From assembly GCF_021147775.1 (NCBI RefSeq), contig NZ_JAGTPK010000003.1:186001-250000 (forward strand): a DNA stretch of 64,000 nt, given 5' to 3'. Positions 18,861-28,544 of this stretch are shown here, in pieces; positions within the stretch are counted from its first letter, which is position 1, and every line of letters starts with the position of its first letter. This stretch comes from Pseudomonas californiensis (GTDB lineage Bacteria; Pseudomonadota; Gammaproteobacteria; Pseudomonadales; Pseudomonadaceae). The notes beneath the pieces were generated by a model that was not told the origin of the DNA, did not search any database, and saw only the letters and a list, made by a program, of their open reading frames with translations. Made by a program: the position numbers and the translations under genes.

Positions 18861-19741
18861 AAAAACCGATTCTGACATTGGGCCGTGTGGTCCTGACCCT
18901 GCTCGTTGTCGCCCTGGCCACTGCCGTAGTGTGGCGCATGGTGATGTATTACATGTACGCCCCCTGGACGCGTGACGGCCACATTCGCGCCGACATCGTT
19001 CAGCTTGCGCCGGACGTCTCCGGATTGATCCAGAAGGTCGAGGTCACCGATAACCAGCCGGTACACAAGGGCCAGGTGTTGTTCACCATCGACCAGGACC
19101 GTTTCCGTCTGGCACTGCGCCAGGCTCAGGCCACTGTGTCGGAGCGCCAGGAGACCTGGGAGCAGGCCCGTCGCGAGAACAAGCGCAACCGTGGGTTGGG
19201 CAACCTCGTCGCCCGCGAACAACTCGAAGAAAGCCAGTCCCGAGAAGCCCGTGCACTGTCTGCCTTGGGTGAAGCACGCGTGGCAGTAGATGCTGCGCAA
19301 TTGAACCTGGACCGTTCGGTGATCCGCAGCCCGGTCGACGGCTACCTGAATGACCGCGCGCCTCGCGAACACGAATTCGTCAGCGCCGGTCGCCCGGTGC
19401 TGTCAGTGGTCGATGCGGCCTCGTTTCATATCGACGGCTATTTCGAAGAAACCAAGCTCGACGGCATTCACGTCGGCCAGGGCGTGGACATTCGGGTGAT
19501 CGGTGACAACGCCCGCCTGACCGGGCATGTGGTGAGCATCGTCGCCGGCATTGAAGACCGCGACCGCAGCAGCGGCTCGAACCTGCTGCCCAACGTCAAC
19601 CCGGCCTTCAGCTGGGTGCGGTTGGCGCAGCGTATTCCGGTGCGCATTGCCTTCGACGAAGTGCCCAAGGATTTCCGAATGATTGCCGGGCGAACGGCGA
19701 CGGTGTCGATCATTGAAGACAAGCAGGAGGCCGCACGATGA
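18857..19741 (+). CDS. HlyD-family periplasmic adaptor subunit (AaeA-like)
   Basis: 294 residues: one N-terminal transmembrane anchor (about 7-30), then a biotinyl-lipoyl half (VQLAPDVSGLIQKVEVTDNQPVHKG), a coiled-coil hairpin (about 90-140) and the second lipoyl half (RSPVDGYLNDRAPREHEFVSAG). It bridges the FUSC inner-membrane pump to the OprM-type outer-membrane channel. Translationally coupled on both sides by 4-bp overlaps. Confidence 0.92.
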   Translation: MKKPILTLGRVVLTLLVVALATAVVWRMVMYYMYAPWTRDGHIRADIVQLAPDVSGLIQKVEVTDNQPVHKGQVLFTIDQDRFRLALRQAQATVSERQETWEQARRENKRNRGLGNLVAREQLEESQSREARALSALGEARVAVDAAQLNLDRSVIRSPVDGYLNDRAPREHEFVSAGRPVLSVVDAASFHIDGYFEETKLDGIHVGQGVDIRVIGDNARLTGHVVSIVAGIEDRDRSSGSNLLPNVNPAFSWVRLAQRIPVRIAFDEVPKDFRMIAGRTATVSIIEDKQEAAR

Positions 19742-21162
19742 AATGCGCGCCTCGCCTGACGGTGCTGGGTTTCAGCGCTTTGCTCTCGGCTTGTCAGATG
19801 GTCGGCCCGAACTACGAGCTGCCCAGGGACGGCGCGATCAATCGCCCGGACTTGCAGGGCGAGCTGGCCGGCCAATCGGGGAATACCGTTTCGGCGCCGG
19901 TGCCTGCTCATTGGTGGCGCCTGTATCAAGACCCGAAACTGGATGAGCTGGTGCGCCAGGCGATGGCCTCCAACACCGACCTGCGCATCGCCGCCGCCAA
20001 CCTGCAACGTTCGCGTTTTCAAGGGGACGAAGCTGAAGCGGCTGGAGGCTTCACCAACAGCGCAAAAGTGGGCGCTCAACGCCTGCAGGAATCAGGCGAA
20101 GCGTTTTTGCTGACCGAGAAGGTGCCAGTGGCCAATGTCGGTGACGTGGGCCTGACCACCTCGTATCAGTTCGACCTGTTTGGCACATTGCAACGCGGTA
20201 TCGAAGCGGCCCAGGCCAATGTCGATGCCAATCAGGCGGCGGTCGATACGGCGCGAATCACGGTGGTGGCCGATGTGGTGCGCGCCTACACCCAGATCTG
20301 TGCGGCCAATGAAGAACTCGGCATCGCTCATGAGTCGCTGGATCTGCAGAAGCAGAGCGTGACCTTGAATCAGCGTTTGCGCGATGCGGGCCGTGGCGAT
20401 GAAACCCAGGTCACCCGTTCCCAGACCCAGTTCAAATCCTTGCGCGCCGAGTTGCCACGTTATGAGGCGCAACGCCAGGCCGCGATGTTTCGCCTGTCGA
20501 TGCTGCTGGCAAAACCGGTGGAGCAACTGCCTGCCGGGGTCAGCGCCTGCAACGAACTGCAACACATCGCGCAGGTGATGCCGGTAGGCGATGGCGCTGC
20601 GCTGCTCAAACGCCGACCGGACGTGCGTCAGGCCGAGCGCCACTTGGCGATGTCTACCGCCGAGATCGGCGTGGCGACGGGCGAGCTTTACCCCGATATC
20701 AGCATCGGCGCGACCGTCGGCACGGTCGGCCTGATCGAAAACCTCGGCAAACCGTCGGCCAATCGCTGGGGCTTTGGCCCGCTGCTGAACTGGACCATTC
20801 CGTCCAACGGCTCGCGGGCCCGTATTCATCAGGCCGAAGCCTCGGCGCAGTCGGCGCTGGCCCACTTTGACGGCGTGGTGCTCAACGCCATTCGCGAGAC
20901 CCAGACCGGGCTGGCGCAGTACACCGCCCTGCTCGACCGCCGCGACGCCCTGAAGGACGCCGAGCAGTCGGCAAAAGAGGCCGCCGACCAGACCCACCGT
21001 TTTTATCAGGCCGGACGCGCTTCGTTCCTCGCGGACTTGCAGGCCACCCGCGTCTACACCGACGTACGTGCCCAACTGGCCGAGGCCAATACCCAGGTTG
21101 CCATGGGCCAGATCAATCTGTTTCTGGCGCTGGGCGGTGGCTGGGAGGAAGACGCGAAATAG
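19738..21162 (+). CDS. Outer-membrane efflux channel, OprM/NodT family lipoprotein
   Basis: 474 residues: a lipoprotein signal with lipobox LLSAC (C19), then two tandem outer-membrane efflux domains (TolC fold) with typical blocks WWRLYQDPKLDELVRQA near the start and LLKRRPDVRQAERHLA in the middle. It forms the trimeric exit duct of the FUSC pump. Last gene of the five-gene operon; its ATG overlaps the HlyD stop by 4 bp. Confidence 0.93.
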   Translation: MKCAPRLTVLGFSALLSACQMVGPNYELPRDGAINRPDLQGELAGQSGNTVSAPVPAHWWRLYQDPKLDELVRQAMASNTDLRIAAANLQRSRFQGDEAEAAGGFTNSAKVGAQRLQESGEAFLLTEKVPVANVGDVGLTTSYQFDLFGTLQRGIEAAQANVDANQAAVDTARITVVADVVRAYTQICAANEELGIAHESLDLQKQSVTLNQRLRDAGRGDETQVTRSQTQFKSLRAELPRYEAQRQAAMFRLSMLLAKPVEQLPAGVSACNELQHIAQVMPVGDGAALLKRRPDVRQAERHLAMSTAEIGVATGELYPDISIGATVGTVGLIENLGKPSANRWGFGPLLNWTIPSNGSRARIHQAEASAQSALAHFDGVVLNAIRETQTGLAQYTALLDRRDALKDAEQSAKEAADQTHRFYQAGRASFLADLQATRVYTDVRAQLAEANTQVAMGQINLFLALGGGWEEDAK

Positions 21163-21301
21163 CCTGCGTGCAGGGGGCAGCACCGCTGGTGCATCATCTT
21201 GTTGGCCCAGGCGTCTGGCTGCTTCCCCGGTTCGGTCGGGATCACTTGCACTGCGCTGCCCATTGCCCCACGCTCAGCCGATCTTTGACTCGGAACGCAC
21301 C

Positions 21302-22135
21302 ATGGACACCTCACTCAGCCGCCGTCAGCAGCTGCATATCGTTATATTTCAGACAGATACGCCCGCCGGTCGCCGCTTCGACAAGACGTTGCTGGTCCTT
21401 ATTCTGCTCAGCCTGCTGGTCACCAGCATTGACAGCATCGAGAGCATTCACCGTGACTACTCGACCCTGTTCGCCTACGTCGAATGGGGTTTCACGCTGA
21501 TTTTCGCTATCGAATACATTCTGCGCCTGTACTGCTCGCCCCGCCCCCTGAAGTACGCATTCAGCTTCTATGGGCTGGTGGACTTGCTGGCAATCGTGCC
21601 GGGTGTGCTGTCGATCTATTACAGCGATGCGCAGTATCTGCTGATTGTGCGGATCATCCGCATGCTGCGGATCTTTCGGGTGCTCAAGCTGGGCACGTAC
21701 CTGCGTCAGGCCAATTACCTGCTGGCGGCGTTGCGCGGCAGCAAGCAGAAGATCATCGTATTTCTGGTGACTGTCTCGACACTGGTCACGGTATTCGGCA
21801 CCCTGATGTATGTGATTGAAGGCCCGGAGCATGGCTTCACCAGCATCCCCAAGGGTATTTACTGGGCTATCGTGACCCTGACCACCGTTGGTTTCGGCGA
21901 TATCGTGCCCAAGACACCGGTCGGCCAGATGCTCTCGTCGCTGGTGATGATCATCGGCTACTCGATCATCGCGGTGCCCACCGGTATATTCACCGCCGAG
22001 CTGGCCAACGCCATGCGCGGTGAACAGCTGAAGCACGATTGCCCGGTATGCTCGAAGAACTACCATGAGCATGGCGCGGCGTTCTGCTCGCGCTGCGGCA
22101 ATCAGCTGTTCCCCAAGGTGGCGAACAAGGCATAA
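21302..22135 (+). CDS. Voltage-gated potassium channel with C-terminal zinc ribbon
   Basis: A 277-residue six-helix ion channel. The S4 voltage sensor is RIIRMLRIFRVLKL and the selectivity filter TTVGFGD is at residues 194-200, indicating K+ selectivity. The cytoplasmic tail carries CPVC (247-250) and CSRC (262-265), a zinc-ribbon pair that is not part of the basic Kv fold. The ATG at 21302 begins the recognisable protein; an open frame runs back into the end of the efflux gene but has no similarity. It appears monocistronic. Confidence 0.88.
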   Translation: MDTSLSRRQQLHIVIFQTDTPAGRRFDKTLLVLILLSLLVTSIDSIESIHRDYSTLFAYVEWGFTLIFAIEYILRLYCSPRPLKYAFSFYGLVDLLAIVPGVLSIYYSDAQYLLIVRIIRMLRIFRVLKLGTYLRQANYLLAALRGSKQKIIVFLVTVSTLVTVFGTLMYVIEGPEHGFTSIPKGIYWAIVTLTTVGFGDIVPKTPVGQMLSSLVMIIGYSIIAVPTGIFTAELANAMRGEQLKHDCPVCSKNYHEHGAAFCSRCGNQLFPKVANKA

Positions 22136-22238
22136 GCAAAGACTTTTTTGATCTTTAGCCAGTCTGGGTGTTGCTGCTAGTGTCACGGCATAAAGCCATC
22201 AACTTTATAACGACAACTTTAATCTCAAGGACCCTGCA

Positions 22239-23237
22239 GTGAACAAACTCTTCGCCGCTTCGCTACTGGCCGCAGGCCTGGCGCTCTCCAGCGCCGCCCA
22301 GGCCGCGCCAACCTTGCTCAACGTCTCCTATGACGTGATGCGCGACTTCTACAAAGACTACAACAGCGCGTTCCAGAAGCACTGGAAAGCGGAAAAGAAC
22401 GAAGACGTGACCGTGCAGATGTCCTTCGGCGGGTCGAGCAAGCAGGCGCGATCGGTCATCGACGGGCTGCCGGCTGACGTGATCACCATGAACATGGCCA
22501 CCGACATCAATGCCCTGGCTGACAACGGCGAACTGGTTCCGAAAGACTGGGTCAGCCGCCTGCCGAACAACAGCGCGCCGTTCACGTCCGCCACCGTGTT
22601 CATCGTGCGCAAAGGCAACCCGAAAGCGCTGAAAGACTGGCCAGACCTGATCAAGAGCGGCGTCGAAGTGATTGTGCCCAACCCGAAGACCTCGGGTAAC
22701 GGTCGCTACACCTATCTGTCTGCATGGGGCTACACCCTGAAGAACGGCGGTGATGAAGCCGCTGCGAAGAAATTCGTCGGCGAACTGTTCCGCCACGTAC
22801 CGGTGCTGGACACCGGTGGCCGCGGCGCAACCACGACGTTCATGACCAACCAGATCGGTGATGTGCTGGTGACCTTCGAGAACGAAGCCGAGATGATTGC
22901 CCGCGAATTCGGCCGTGACCAGTTTGAAGTGGTCTACCCGTCAGTCTCGGCCGAAGCCGAGCCACCGGTCAGCGTGGTCGACAAGGTCGTGGACAGGAAG
23001 CAATCCCGCCCACTGGCCGAAGCCTACCTGAAATACCTGTGGTCGCCGGAAGGCCAGGAAATCGCTGCCAACAACTACCTGCGTCCACGTGACCCGCAAA
23101 TACTCGCCAAATACAAGGATCGCTTCCCGAAAGTCGACTTCCTGTCGGTCGAAAAAACCTTCGGTGACTGGCGCACTGTGCAGAAGACCCACTTCATCGA
23201 CGGTGGCGTGTTCGACCAGATCTACCCTGGCAAATAA
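22239..23237 (+). CDS. Sulfate ABC transporter substrate-binding protein
   Basis: 332 residues with a signal peptide (about 1-22, ending AAQA) and the sulfate-binding protein fold: SYDVMRDFYKDYN at the start of the mature protein, PNPKTSGNGRYTYLSAWGY and TFENEAEM, all typical of Sbp/CysP. It binds sulfate (or thiosulfate) in the periplasm for a CysTWA-type importer. No permease or ATPase gene follows: the gene is closed by a strong terminator. It is therefore an orphan binding protein using a transporter encoded elsewhere. I leave the symbol open between sbp and cysP. Confidence 0.9.
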   Translation: MNKLFAASLLAAGLALSSAAQAAPTLLNVSYDVMRDFYKDYNSAFQKHWKAEKNEDVTVQMSFGGSSKQARSVIDGLPADVITMNMATDINALADNGELVPKDWVSRLPNNSAPFTSATVFIVRKGNPKALKDWPDLIKSGVEVIVPNPKTSGNGRYTYLSAWGYTLKNGGDEAAAKKFVGELFRHVPVLDTGGRGATTTFMTNQIGDVLVTFENEAEMIAREFGRDQFEVVYPSVSAEAEPPVSVVDKVVDRKQSRPLAEAYLKYLWSPEGQEIAANNYLRPRDPQILAKYKDRFPKVDFLSVEKTFGDWRTVQKTHFIDGGVFDQIYPGK

Positions 23238-23258
23238 CACCCGCACTGCCTGCCACCT

Positions 23259-23290
23259 GCAAAACGGCGACCCGAGGGTCGCCGTTTTGC
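23259..23290 (+). terminator. Strong terminator hairpin after the sulfate-binding protein gene
   Basis: A perfect 15-bp stem (left arm 23259-23273, right arm 23276-23290) with a 2-nt formal loop, rich in GC at the tip and ending in AAAA/TTTT. The symmetric A and T runs make it suitable as a bidirectional terminator for this gene and the convergent lipoprotein gene. Confidence 0.9.
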
Positions 23291-23318
23291 GTTTCAAGCC
23301 GTTGCGGTTCGACGCTGA

Positions 23319-23723
23319 TCAATGACCGAACTGACGGCCCAGCCCTGCGGGTACGCCGCTGGCATCGGTGGCCTGCCAGGGACCGTCCGGCTGGGTGGCC
23401 CAGCTCCAGCCGTTGTTCCACTGGTAGTAGGTACGCTGGCGATAGAAGGTATTGTTCTGGTCGTCCATCACGTAGACACCCAGGCGTGCATCCCAGTGGC
23501 TGTTACCGCCCGGCGGCGGCGCGAAACTGGCTGACGTTTTCGGCCCGGCAGCGGGTATCTTGGACGGCTTATTGGGGGCTGGCGTAGTACGCGGAGCGCC
23601 AGGCTGCTGGGTGCCAGGCAAGGTCTGGATCGGTTCCTGGCTTCTGGGCGCTGGCGGCTGGACCGCACAGGCGCTCAAACCCATGACCAGACCCAACAAG
23701 GTGACGCGTGCGGTGCGGTACAT
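23319..23723 (-). CDS. Small proline-rich lipoprotein, function unknown
   Basis: 134 residues. The N-terminus has a lipoprotein signal with lipobox GLSAC (C19), followed by a proline-rich linker (to about residue 65) and a C-terminal aromatic-rich segment (RLGVYVMDDQNNTFYRQRTYYQWNNGWSWA split over the last 60 residues). That segment is similar in style to small YXW-repeat lipoproteins, but I recognise no named family. The ATG at 23723 starts the signal peptide. It lies 10 bp downstream of ccmI in the same direction and could be co-transcribed with the end of the ccm operon. Confidence 0.75.
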   Translation of the reverse strand: MYRTARVTLLGLVMGLSACAVQPPAPRSQEPIQTLPGTQQPGAPRTTPAPNKPSKIPAAGPKTSASFAPPPGGNSHWDARLGVYVMDDQNNTFYRQRTYYQWNNGWSWATQPDGPWQATDASGVPAGLGRQFGH

Positions 23724-23733
23724 AGCGAATTCT

Positions 23734-24918
23734 CTAGTTATCTGGACTGTCAATGGTCAATGCCTGCTGCGCCCCGGTATCGCTGGCCAGCGGCTGGCTG
23801 CGGCCCACCCATTCTCCGGTGGTCGGCTGCCCTGCGCGAGACACCCGCGCCACCAGTTGGACTTGCGCAAACTTCGACAGTTTCAGTTGCGGCATCATTG
23901 CGTCGGAATCGCTCAGTTCGATGTCGGCGGGCAACTCGGCGACGGTGATGCGCTTGACCGCCAGCGGCGCGGCTGGCCCATCAACGGCGCGAGCGAAGAT
24001 GAAAACGCTGTCCTGAGGACGGACCCGGCCACGCAGCCCGGGGTCAAGATCGACCCTCACACGCAGCGCCGGTTTGACGGGAGCAGGCCCACCGCTCGCG
24101 GCCAGTTGCTCACGGGCGTGGGCGATGCCGCCTTCCAGTGCCGAACGCGAGGCATCCTGCGCAGGCAAGGCAGCCAATAGCCGGGTCCAGTAATCGACCG
24201 CAGCCTGATAGCGTTTCGTCTCGAACGCGGCAATGCCGAGCAGACCGAGGCTGGTGACTTCTATGGGATCGGCCTTGAGCGCTTCATCCGTCAAGGTTTG
24301 TACCTGAGCGGTGAAGTGCTTGCCACTGGCAAAGTACACCGCCTGCGCCCACTGCCCGAGCAGTTCCGGTTGCCGACCCGCCAGGGCAACTGCACGCTCG
24401 AACATCGCCGCTGCGTCAGCCGGACGGTTCTGCGCCATGTAGCTGCGTGCCAGAAAGTACAGGTTCTCGGTCGAGTCCGGTTGGGCCTGCACACTGCGCT
24501 CCAGGCGCTGGGTCATGTCGGCGAGCGAGGCCGGTGGCTGTGCGAATTCACGGCTCAGTTCCACACGGTCGCTGGCTCCAAGATGCAAGTACACCGCCAT
24601 GCCCAACACCGGCACCAGTACGGCGGCCAGCACCAGTGCCGGCTTGCCGAGTCGCGCTGCGCGAACCTGATCAGCACCTTCGGTGTCGGCCAGCAGTTCC
24701 CGTGCCGCCTCGGCGCGTCCGCTCTGCAGTTGCACTGCAGAGAGTACGCCCTCCTCCTGCTGGCCCTGCAATTCGGCAAGGCGCTCCTGATACAGCGCCA
24801 CGTTCAGGGCGGTGCGGTCCTCTTCACGCTGCGCCTGCTGACCGCGCAGTACGGGGATGAGCAGAAAACTCAGAGCAACCAACAGCAACAACCCGGTAGC
24901 CATCCAGAAATCGATCAT
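23734..24918 (-). CDS. ccmI: Cytochrome c maturation protein CcmI
   Basis: 394 residues: two N-terminal transmembrane helices (1-22 and about 95-115) flanking a cytoplasmic coiled-coil segment, then a periplasmic TPR region (about 125-290) and a beta-rich C-terminal domain. CcmI chaperones apocytochrome c to the CcmF/H haem ligation complex. Last ccm gene, overlapping ccmH by 4 bp. Confidence 0.92.
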   Translation of the reverse strand: MIDFWMATGLLLLVALSFLLIPVLRGQQAQREEDRTALNVALYQERLAELQGQQEEGVLSAVQLQSGRAEAARELLADTEGADQVRAARLGKPALVLAAVLVPVLGMAVYLHLGASDRVELSREFAQPPASLADMTQRLERSVQAQPDSTENLYFLARSYMAQNRPADAAAMFERAVALAGRQPELLGQWAQAVYFASGKHFTAQVQTLTDEALKADPIEVTSLGLLGIAAFETKRYQAAVDYWTRLLAALPAQDASRSALEGGIAHAREQLAASGGPAPVKPALRVRVDLDPGLRGRVRPQDSVFIFARAVDGPAAPLAVKRITVAELPADIELSDSDAMMPQLKLSKFAQVQLVARVSRAGQPTTGEWVGRSQPLASDTGAQQALTIDSPDN

Positions 24919-25397
24919 TTTCGGCTCTCATCCAGCAGATCGGCGAGGCGCTGTTGCTCATCGTCGCTCAAGGCCGAGCCCTGCCCGGAACGCCCGCTGC
25001 GACGCCGCGTCACAATCACGCCAATTACCACAACGCCGCCCAGCAACAGAGCGGCAGGGCCAAACCATAACAGCCCGTTACGGACGCTGAACGTCGGCTT
25101 GTACAGAACAAAATCGCCATAGCGGTCGACCATGAAATCAATGATCTGCTGATTGCTCTGCCCTTCGCCCAGCCTGCGGTAGATTTCCTTGCGCAGGTCA
25201 GCCGCAATCGGCGCATTGGAGTCGGCGATGTCCTGATTCTGGCATTTGGGGCAGCGCAGCTCTTTGGTCAGCTCGCTGTAGCGGGCTCGCTCCGCATCGT
25301 CACGAAACGTGTACGCATCGATGGCGGCGCGGGCGATGCCGGTGAAGGCCAACCAAAGGCTCAGAATCAGCAACGCTGCATGGGTCCTGCGGTTCAT
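24915..25397 (-). CDS. ccmH: Cytochrome c maturation protein CcmH (thiol-reducing)
   Basis: 160 residues with a signal peptide (about 1-24), the redox motif LRCPKCQNQ (C49, C52) typical of CcmH, and one C-terminal membrane anchor (about 105-125). It keeps the apocytochrome CXXCH cysteines reduced for haem attachment. 4-bp overlaps with ccmG upstream and ccmI downstream. Confidence 0.95.
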   Translation of the reverse strand: MNRRTHAALLILSLWLAFTGIARAAIDAYTFRDDAERARYSELTKELRCPKCQNQDIADSNAPIAADLRKEIYRRLGEGQSNQQIIDFMVDRYGDFVLYKPTFSVRNGLLWFGPAALLLGGVVVIGVIVTRRRSGRSGQGSALSDDEQQRLADLLDESRK

Positions 25398-25930
25398 GGC
25401 CTCGCCTCGTCAACCAGCCCCTGATACAGCGCGGCGAGCTGTTCTCGCCAGACCGTATCGTCGATGACGCCGACGTACTTGTGACGGATGATGCCCTGAC
25501 GGTCTATCAGAAAGGTTTCCGGCGCGCCGTACACACCCAGATTGAGGCCCAGCGAACCCTCTGCATCACGAATATTCAGTTGATAAGGGTCGTGAAATTC
25601 CTTCAACCATTTGAGTGCATCGGCGTTCACGTCCTTGTAATTGATCCCATAGATCAACACGCCCTGCTGCGCCAGACGGTTCAGCACCGGGTGCTCCACA
25701 CGACAGGCCACACACCAGGTGCCCCAGACGTTGACCAGTGCAGGCTTGCCAAGCAGATCGGCGCGACTGAGGACTCGCTCACCCTGCACTGCAGGCAATG
25801 AAAATTCCGGGAAGGGTTTGCCGATCAGCGCCGAAGGCAGCTCTGCGGGGTCCAGGTACAGGCCCCGGTAAAGCAATGCCGCCACGCCCAGAAAGAGCAC
25901 CAGCGGCAATACCATGACCCAGCGCTTCAT
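25394..25930 (-). CDS. ccmG: Thiol:disulfide interchange protein CcmG/DsbE
   Basis: 178 residues: an N-terminal membrane anchor (about 4-22) and a periplasmic thioredoxin fold with the active site WCVAC (C73, C76) and the CcmG-type YGINYKD block. It reduces CcmH or the apocytochrome. Overlaps ccmF and ccmH by 4 bp on either side. Confidence 0.95.
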   Translation of the reverse strand: MKRWVMVLPLVLFLGVAALLYRGLYLDPAELPSALIGKPFPEFSLPAVQGERVLSRADLLGKPALVNVWGTWCVACRVEHPVLNRLAQQGVLIYGINYKDVNADALKWLKEFHDPYQLNIRDAEGSLGLNLGVYGAPETFLIDRQGIIRHKYVGVIDDTVWREQLAALYQGLVDEARP

Positions 25931-27900
25931 ACGGTTGCCCCCGACAGGCCCAGCGTGTCGCGCACCTTGCTGCTGACTTTCAGCCGATAACGTCGGTCCA
26001 GAGCCGCAAGCACGCCCCCCAGACCGGTCAGCAGCCCCCCGAGCCAGATCCAGCGCACGAACGGTTTGACATGGACCCGCACCGCCCAGGCACCATCACC
26101 CAACGGCTCACCCAACGCGACGTACAAATCGCGACTGAAGCCCGCATCAATGCCGGCCTCGGTCATCATCGACTGCTGCACGGTATAAAAACGTTTTTCC
26201 GGGTGCAGCTCAGTGAGCTGTTCGCCGTTGCGCAACACACGAAGGGTGCCGCGATCCGAGGTGAAGTTCGGGCCTTCACGGTGCCGGGCACCCTCGAACA
26301 CAAACACATAACCGCCCAGTTCGGTGGACTCGCCAGGCGCCATGCGCAGGTCACGTTCGGCGCTGTTCTGGCTCGACAACACCACGCCCAGCGCGCACAC
26401 CGCGATGCCGAGATGGGCCAGTTGCATGCCCCAATAGCTGCGCGGCAAACCACGCGCGCCGGCAAGCAGACCCTTGTGGCGAGTCTTGTCTCGCAGGTCA
26501 CGAACTCCGGCCAACAGCACCCAGGCCGCCAGCATGAACGTCGCCAGCACCGCCCACTGAAAATCGTCCATGACCATGGCGGCTATTACCGCCAGTACCG
26601 CACTGCCAACCAGCACAGGGGCCAGCATGCCCAGCAGCCATTTCAACGGAGTGTCCTTCCAGCGCACCAGCACGCCAACCGCCATCACCATCATGAGCAA
26701 GGCCATCAGCGGCACGAACAGCGTATTGAAATACGGCGGGCCCACCGACATCTTGGCGCCACTCGTGGCATCGATCACCAGTGGATACAGCGTGCCGAGC
26801 AGAATCATCGACGCGGCAACCACCAGCACCAGGTTATTGCCCAACAGCAGCGTTTCCCGTGACCACAGGCCAAATCCGACATGGCTTTTGACCACCGGTG
26901 CACGGATCGCAAACAGCGTCAGCGAACCGCCCACCACGATCAACAGAAACATCAGGATGAACACCCCGCGTTCGGGATCAGAGGCAAACGCATGCACGGA
27001 TGTCAGTACGCCCGAGCGAACCAGGAACGTACCCAGCAAGCTCAGAGAGAACGCGGCAATCGCCAGCAACACTGTCCAGCTCTTGAACACACCGCGTTTT
27101 TCGGTAACGGCCAGCGAATGAATCAGCGCGGTGCCTACCAGCCAGGGCATGAACGAGGCATTTTCGACCGGGTCCCAGAACCACCAGCCGCCCCAACCCA
27201 GTTCGTAATACGCCCACCAGGAACCCAGCGTGATACCAATGCCGAGAAACGCCCAGGCTACCAGCGTCCAGGGGCGCGACCAGCGCGCCCACGCCGCATC
27301 CAGACGCCCGCCCAACAATGCGGCGATGGCAAAGGCGAAAGCCACGGAGAAACCGACGTAGCCCATGTACAACATCGGCGGGTGCACGATCAGGCCTATG
27401 TCCTGCAACAGCGGATTGAGGTCGCGGCCGTTGGCAGGCATTTGCGGCAGCAGGCGGGTGAACGGATTGGAAGTAAAGATCAGAAACGACAGAAAGCCGA
27501 GGCTGATCATGCCCATCACCGCAAGCACCCTTGCCAGCATCACCTGCGGCAACTGCCGGGAAAACACCGACACGGCGAAAGTCCAGCCGCCCAGAATCAA
27601 CGCCCAGAGCAACAACGAACCCTCGTGCGCCCCCCAGACGGCGCTGAACTTGTAATACCAGGGCAACGCGGTATTGGAGTTTTGCGCGACATAGGCGACA
27701 GAAAAATCATCGACCATGAACGCATAAGTCAGGCAACCGAAGGCAAATATCAGAAAGCTGAACTGGCCCCAGGCGGCAGGACGAGCCAGGCTCATCCACA
27801 GGCGATCACCGCGCCAGGCGCCGATGAGTGGCACAACGGCCTGCACCAGGGCAAAGCCCAGCGCCAGAATCATGGCCAGATGGCCGAGCTCGGGAATCAT
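25927..27900 (-). CDS. ccmF: Haem lyase CcmF
   Basis: A 657-residue integral membrane protein of about 15 helices with the haem-handling WWD domain WGGWWFWDPVENASFMPW. CcmF takes haem from holo-CcmE and, with CcmH and CcmI, attaches it to apocytochrome c. Full length for the family, with no interruption. Confidence 0.96.
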   Translation of the reverse strand: MIPELGHLAMILALGFALVQAVVPLIGAWRGDRLWMSLARPAAWGQFSFLIFAFGCLTYAFMVDDFSVAYVAQNSNTALPWYYKFSAVWGAHEGSLLLWALILGGWTFAVSVFSRQLPQVMLARVLAVMGMISLGFLSFLIFTSNPFTRLLPQMPANGRDLNPLLQDIGLIVHPPMLYMGYVGFSVAFAFAIAALLGGRLDAAWARWSRPWTLVAWAFLGIGITLGSWWAYYELGWGGWWFWDPVENASFMPWLVGTALIHSLAVTEKRGVFKSWTVLLAIAAFSLSLLGTFLVRSGVLTSVHAFASDPERGVFILMFLLIVVGGSLTLFAIRAPVVKSHVGFGLWSRETLLLGNNLVLVVAASMILLGTLYPLVIDATSGAKMSVGPPYFNTLFVPLMALLMMVMAVGVLVRWKDTPLKWLLGMLAPVLVGSAVLAVIAAMVMDDFQWAVLATFMLAAWVLLAGVRDLRDKTRHKGLLAGARGLPRSYWGMQLAHLGIAVCALGVVLSSQNSAERDLRMAPGESTELGGYVFVFEGARHREGPNFTSDRGTLRVLRNGEQLTELHPEKRFYTVQQSMMTEAGIDAGFSRDLYVALGEPLGDGAWAVRVHVKPFVRWIWLGGLLTGLGGVLAALDRRYRLKVSSKVRDTLGLSGATV

Positions 27901-27903
27901 CGA

Positions 27904-28371
27904 TCAGCCCTGTTTCGCAGGTAGGGAAGACGCCGCAGGCGCGGCCTGACCGCTTTCGCGCAGCGCCTTGGTCACTTCAGGTGGCATGTATTTCTCGTCA
28001 TGTTTGGCCAGGACTTCGTCAGCCACCACCACGCCCTGGGCGTTGAGTTTGCCCAACGCCACGATGCCCTGCCCTTCACGGAACAGGTCCGGCAGAATGC
28101 CGCGGTAGGTAATCGTCACAGACCGGTTGAAATCGGTCACCACGAAACGCACGTCCAGTGAATCGGCAGAACGCTGCAACGAGCCCTTTTCCACCATGCC
28201 ACCGGCACGGATGCGTGTATTGAGGGGTGCCTCGCCATTGGCGATCTGACTTGGGGTGTAGAACAGATTGATGTTTTCCTTCAACGCGCTGAGGGCCAGT
28301 GTCACAGCCAGGCCAACACCGGCGAGAACCGCCACGATGAGCAACAGACGTTTTTTACGCAGTGGATTCAC
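27904..28371 (-). CDS. ccmE: Haem chaperone CcmE
   Basis: 155 residues: an N-terminal membrane anchor (about 8-30) and a periplasmic OB-fold with the haem-binding signature [11 protein letters not shown], where H124 is the covalent haem ligand and Y128 the axial one. The start is a GTG at 28371 that overlaps the ccmD stop (GTGA); the longer frame upstream runs through ccmD in another phase. Confidence 0.94.
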   Translation of the reverse strand: MNPLRKKRLLLIVAVLAGVGLAVTLALSALKENINLFYTPSQIANGEAPLNTRIRAGGMVEKGSLQRSADSLDVRFVVTDFNRSVTITYRGILPDLFREGQGIVALGKLNAQGVVVADEVLAKHDEKYMPPEVTKALRESGQAAPAASSLPAKQG

Positions 28372-28544
28372 GGACGGTGCTCCCGACGCAGACGACGCGC
28401 CTCTTGCTGCAGGAAACGCCGACGCGCAAGAACGGGCAGCACCACATTGAGAACCAGGACGAACAGACAGATGCCATACGCCGACCACACATAGAGGCCG
28501 TGCCGCCCCATCGCCAGAAAATCAGCCCATGTGTCGAAACTCAC
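28368..28544 (-). CDS. ccmD: Haem exporter accessory protein CcmD
   Basis: 58 residues with one transmembrane helix ([20 protein letters not shown]) and a basic C-terminal tail ([16 protein letters not shown]). CcmD releases holo-CcmE from the CcmABC complex. The start is a GTG at 28544, giving 4-bp overlaps with ccmC upstream and ccmE downstream. Confidence 0.9.
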   Translation of the reverse strand: MSFDTWADFLAMGRHGLYVWSAYGICLFVLVLNVVLPVLARRRFLQQEARRLRREHRP

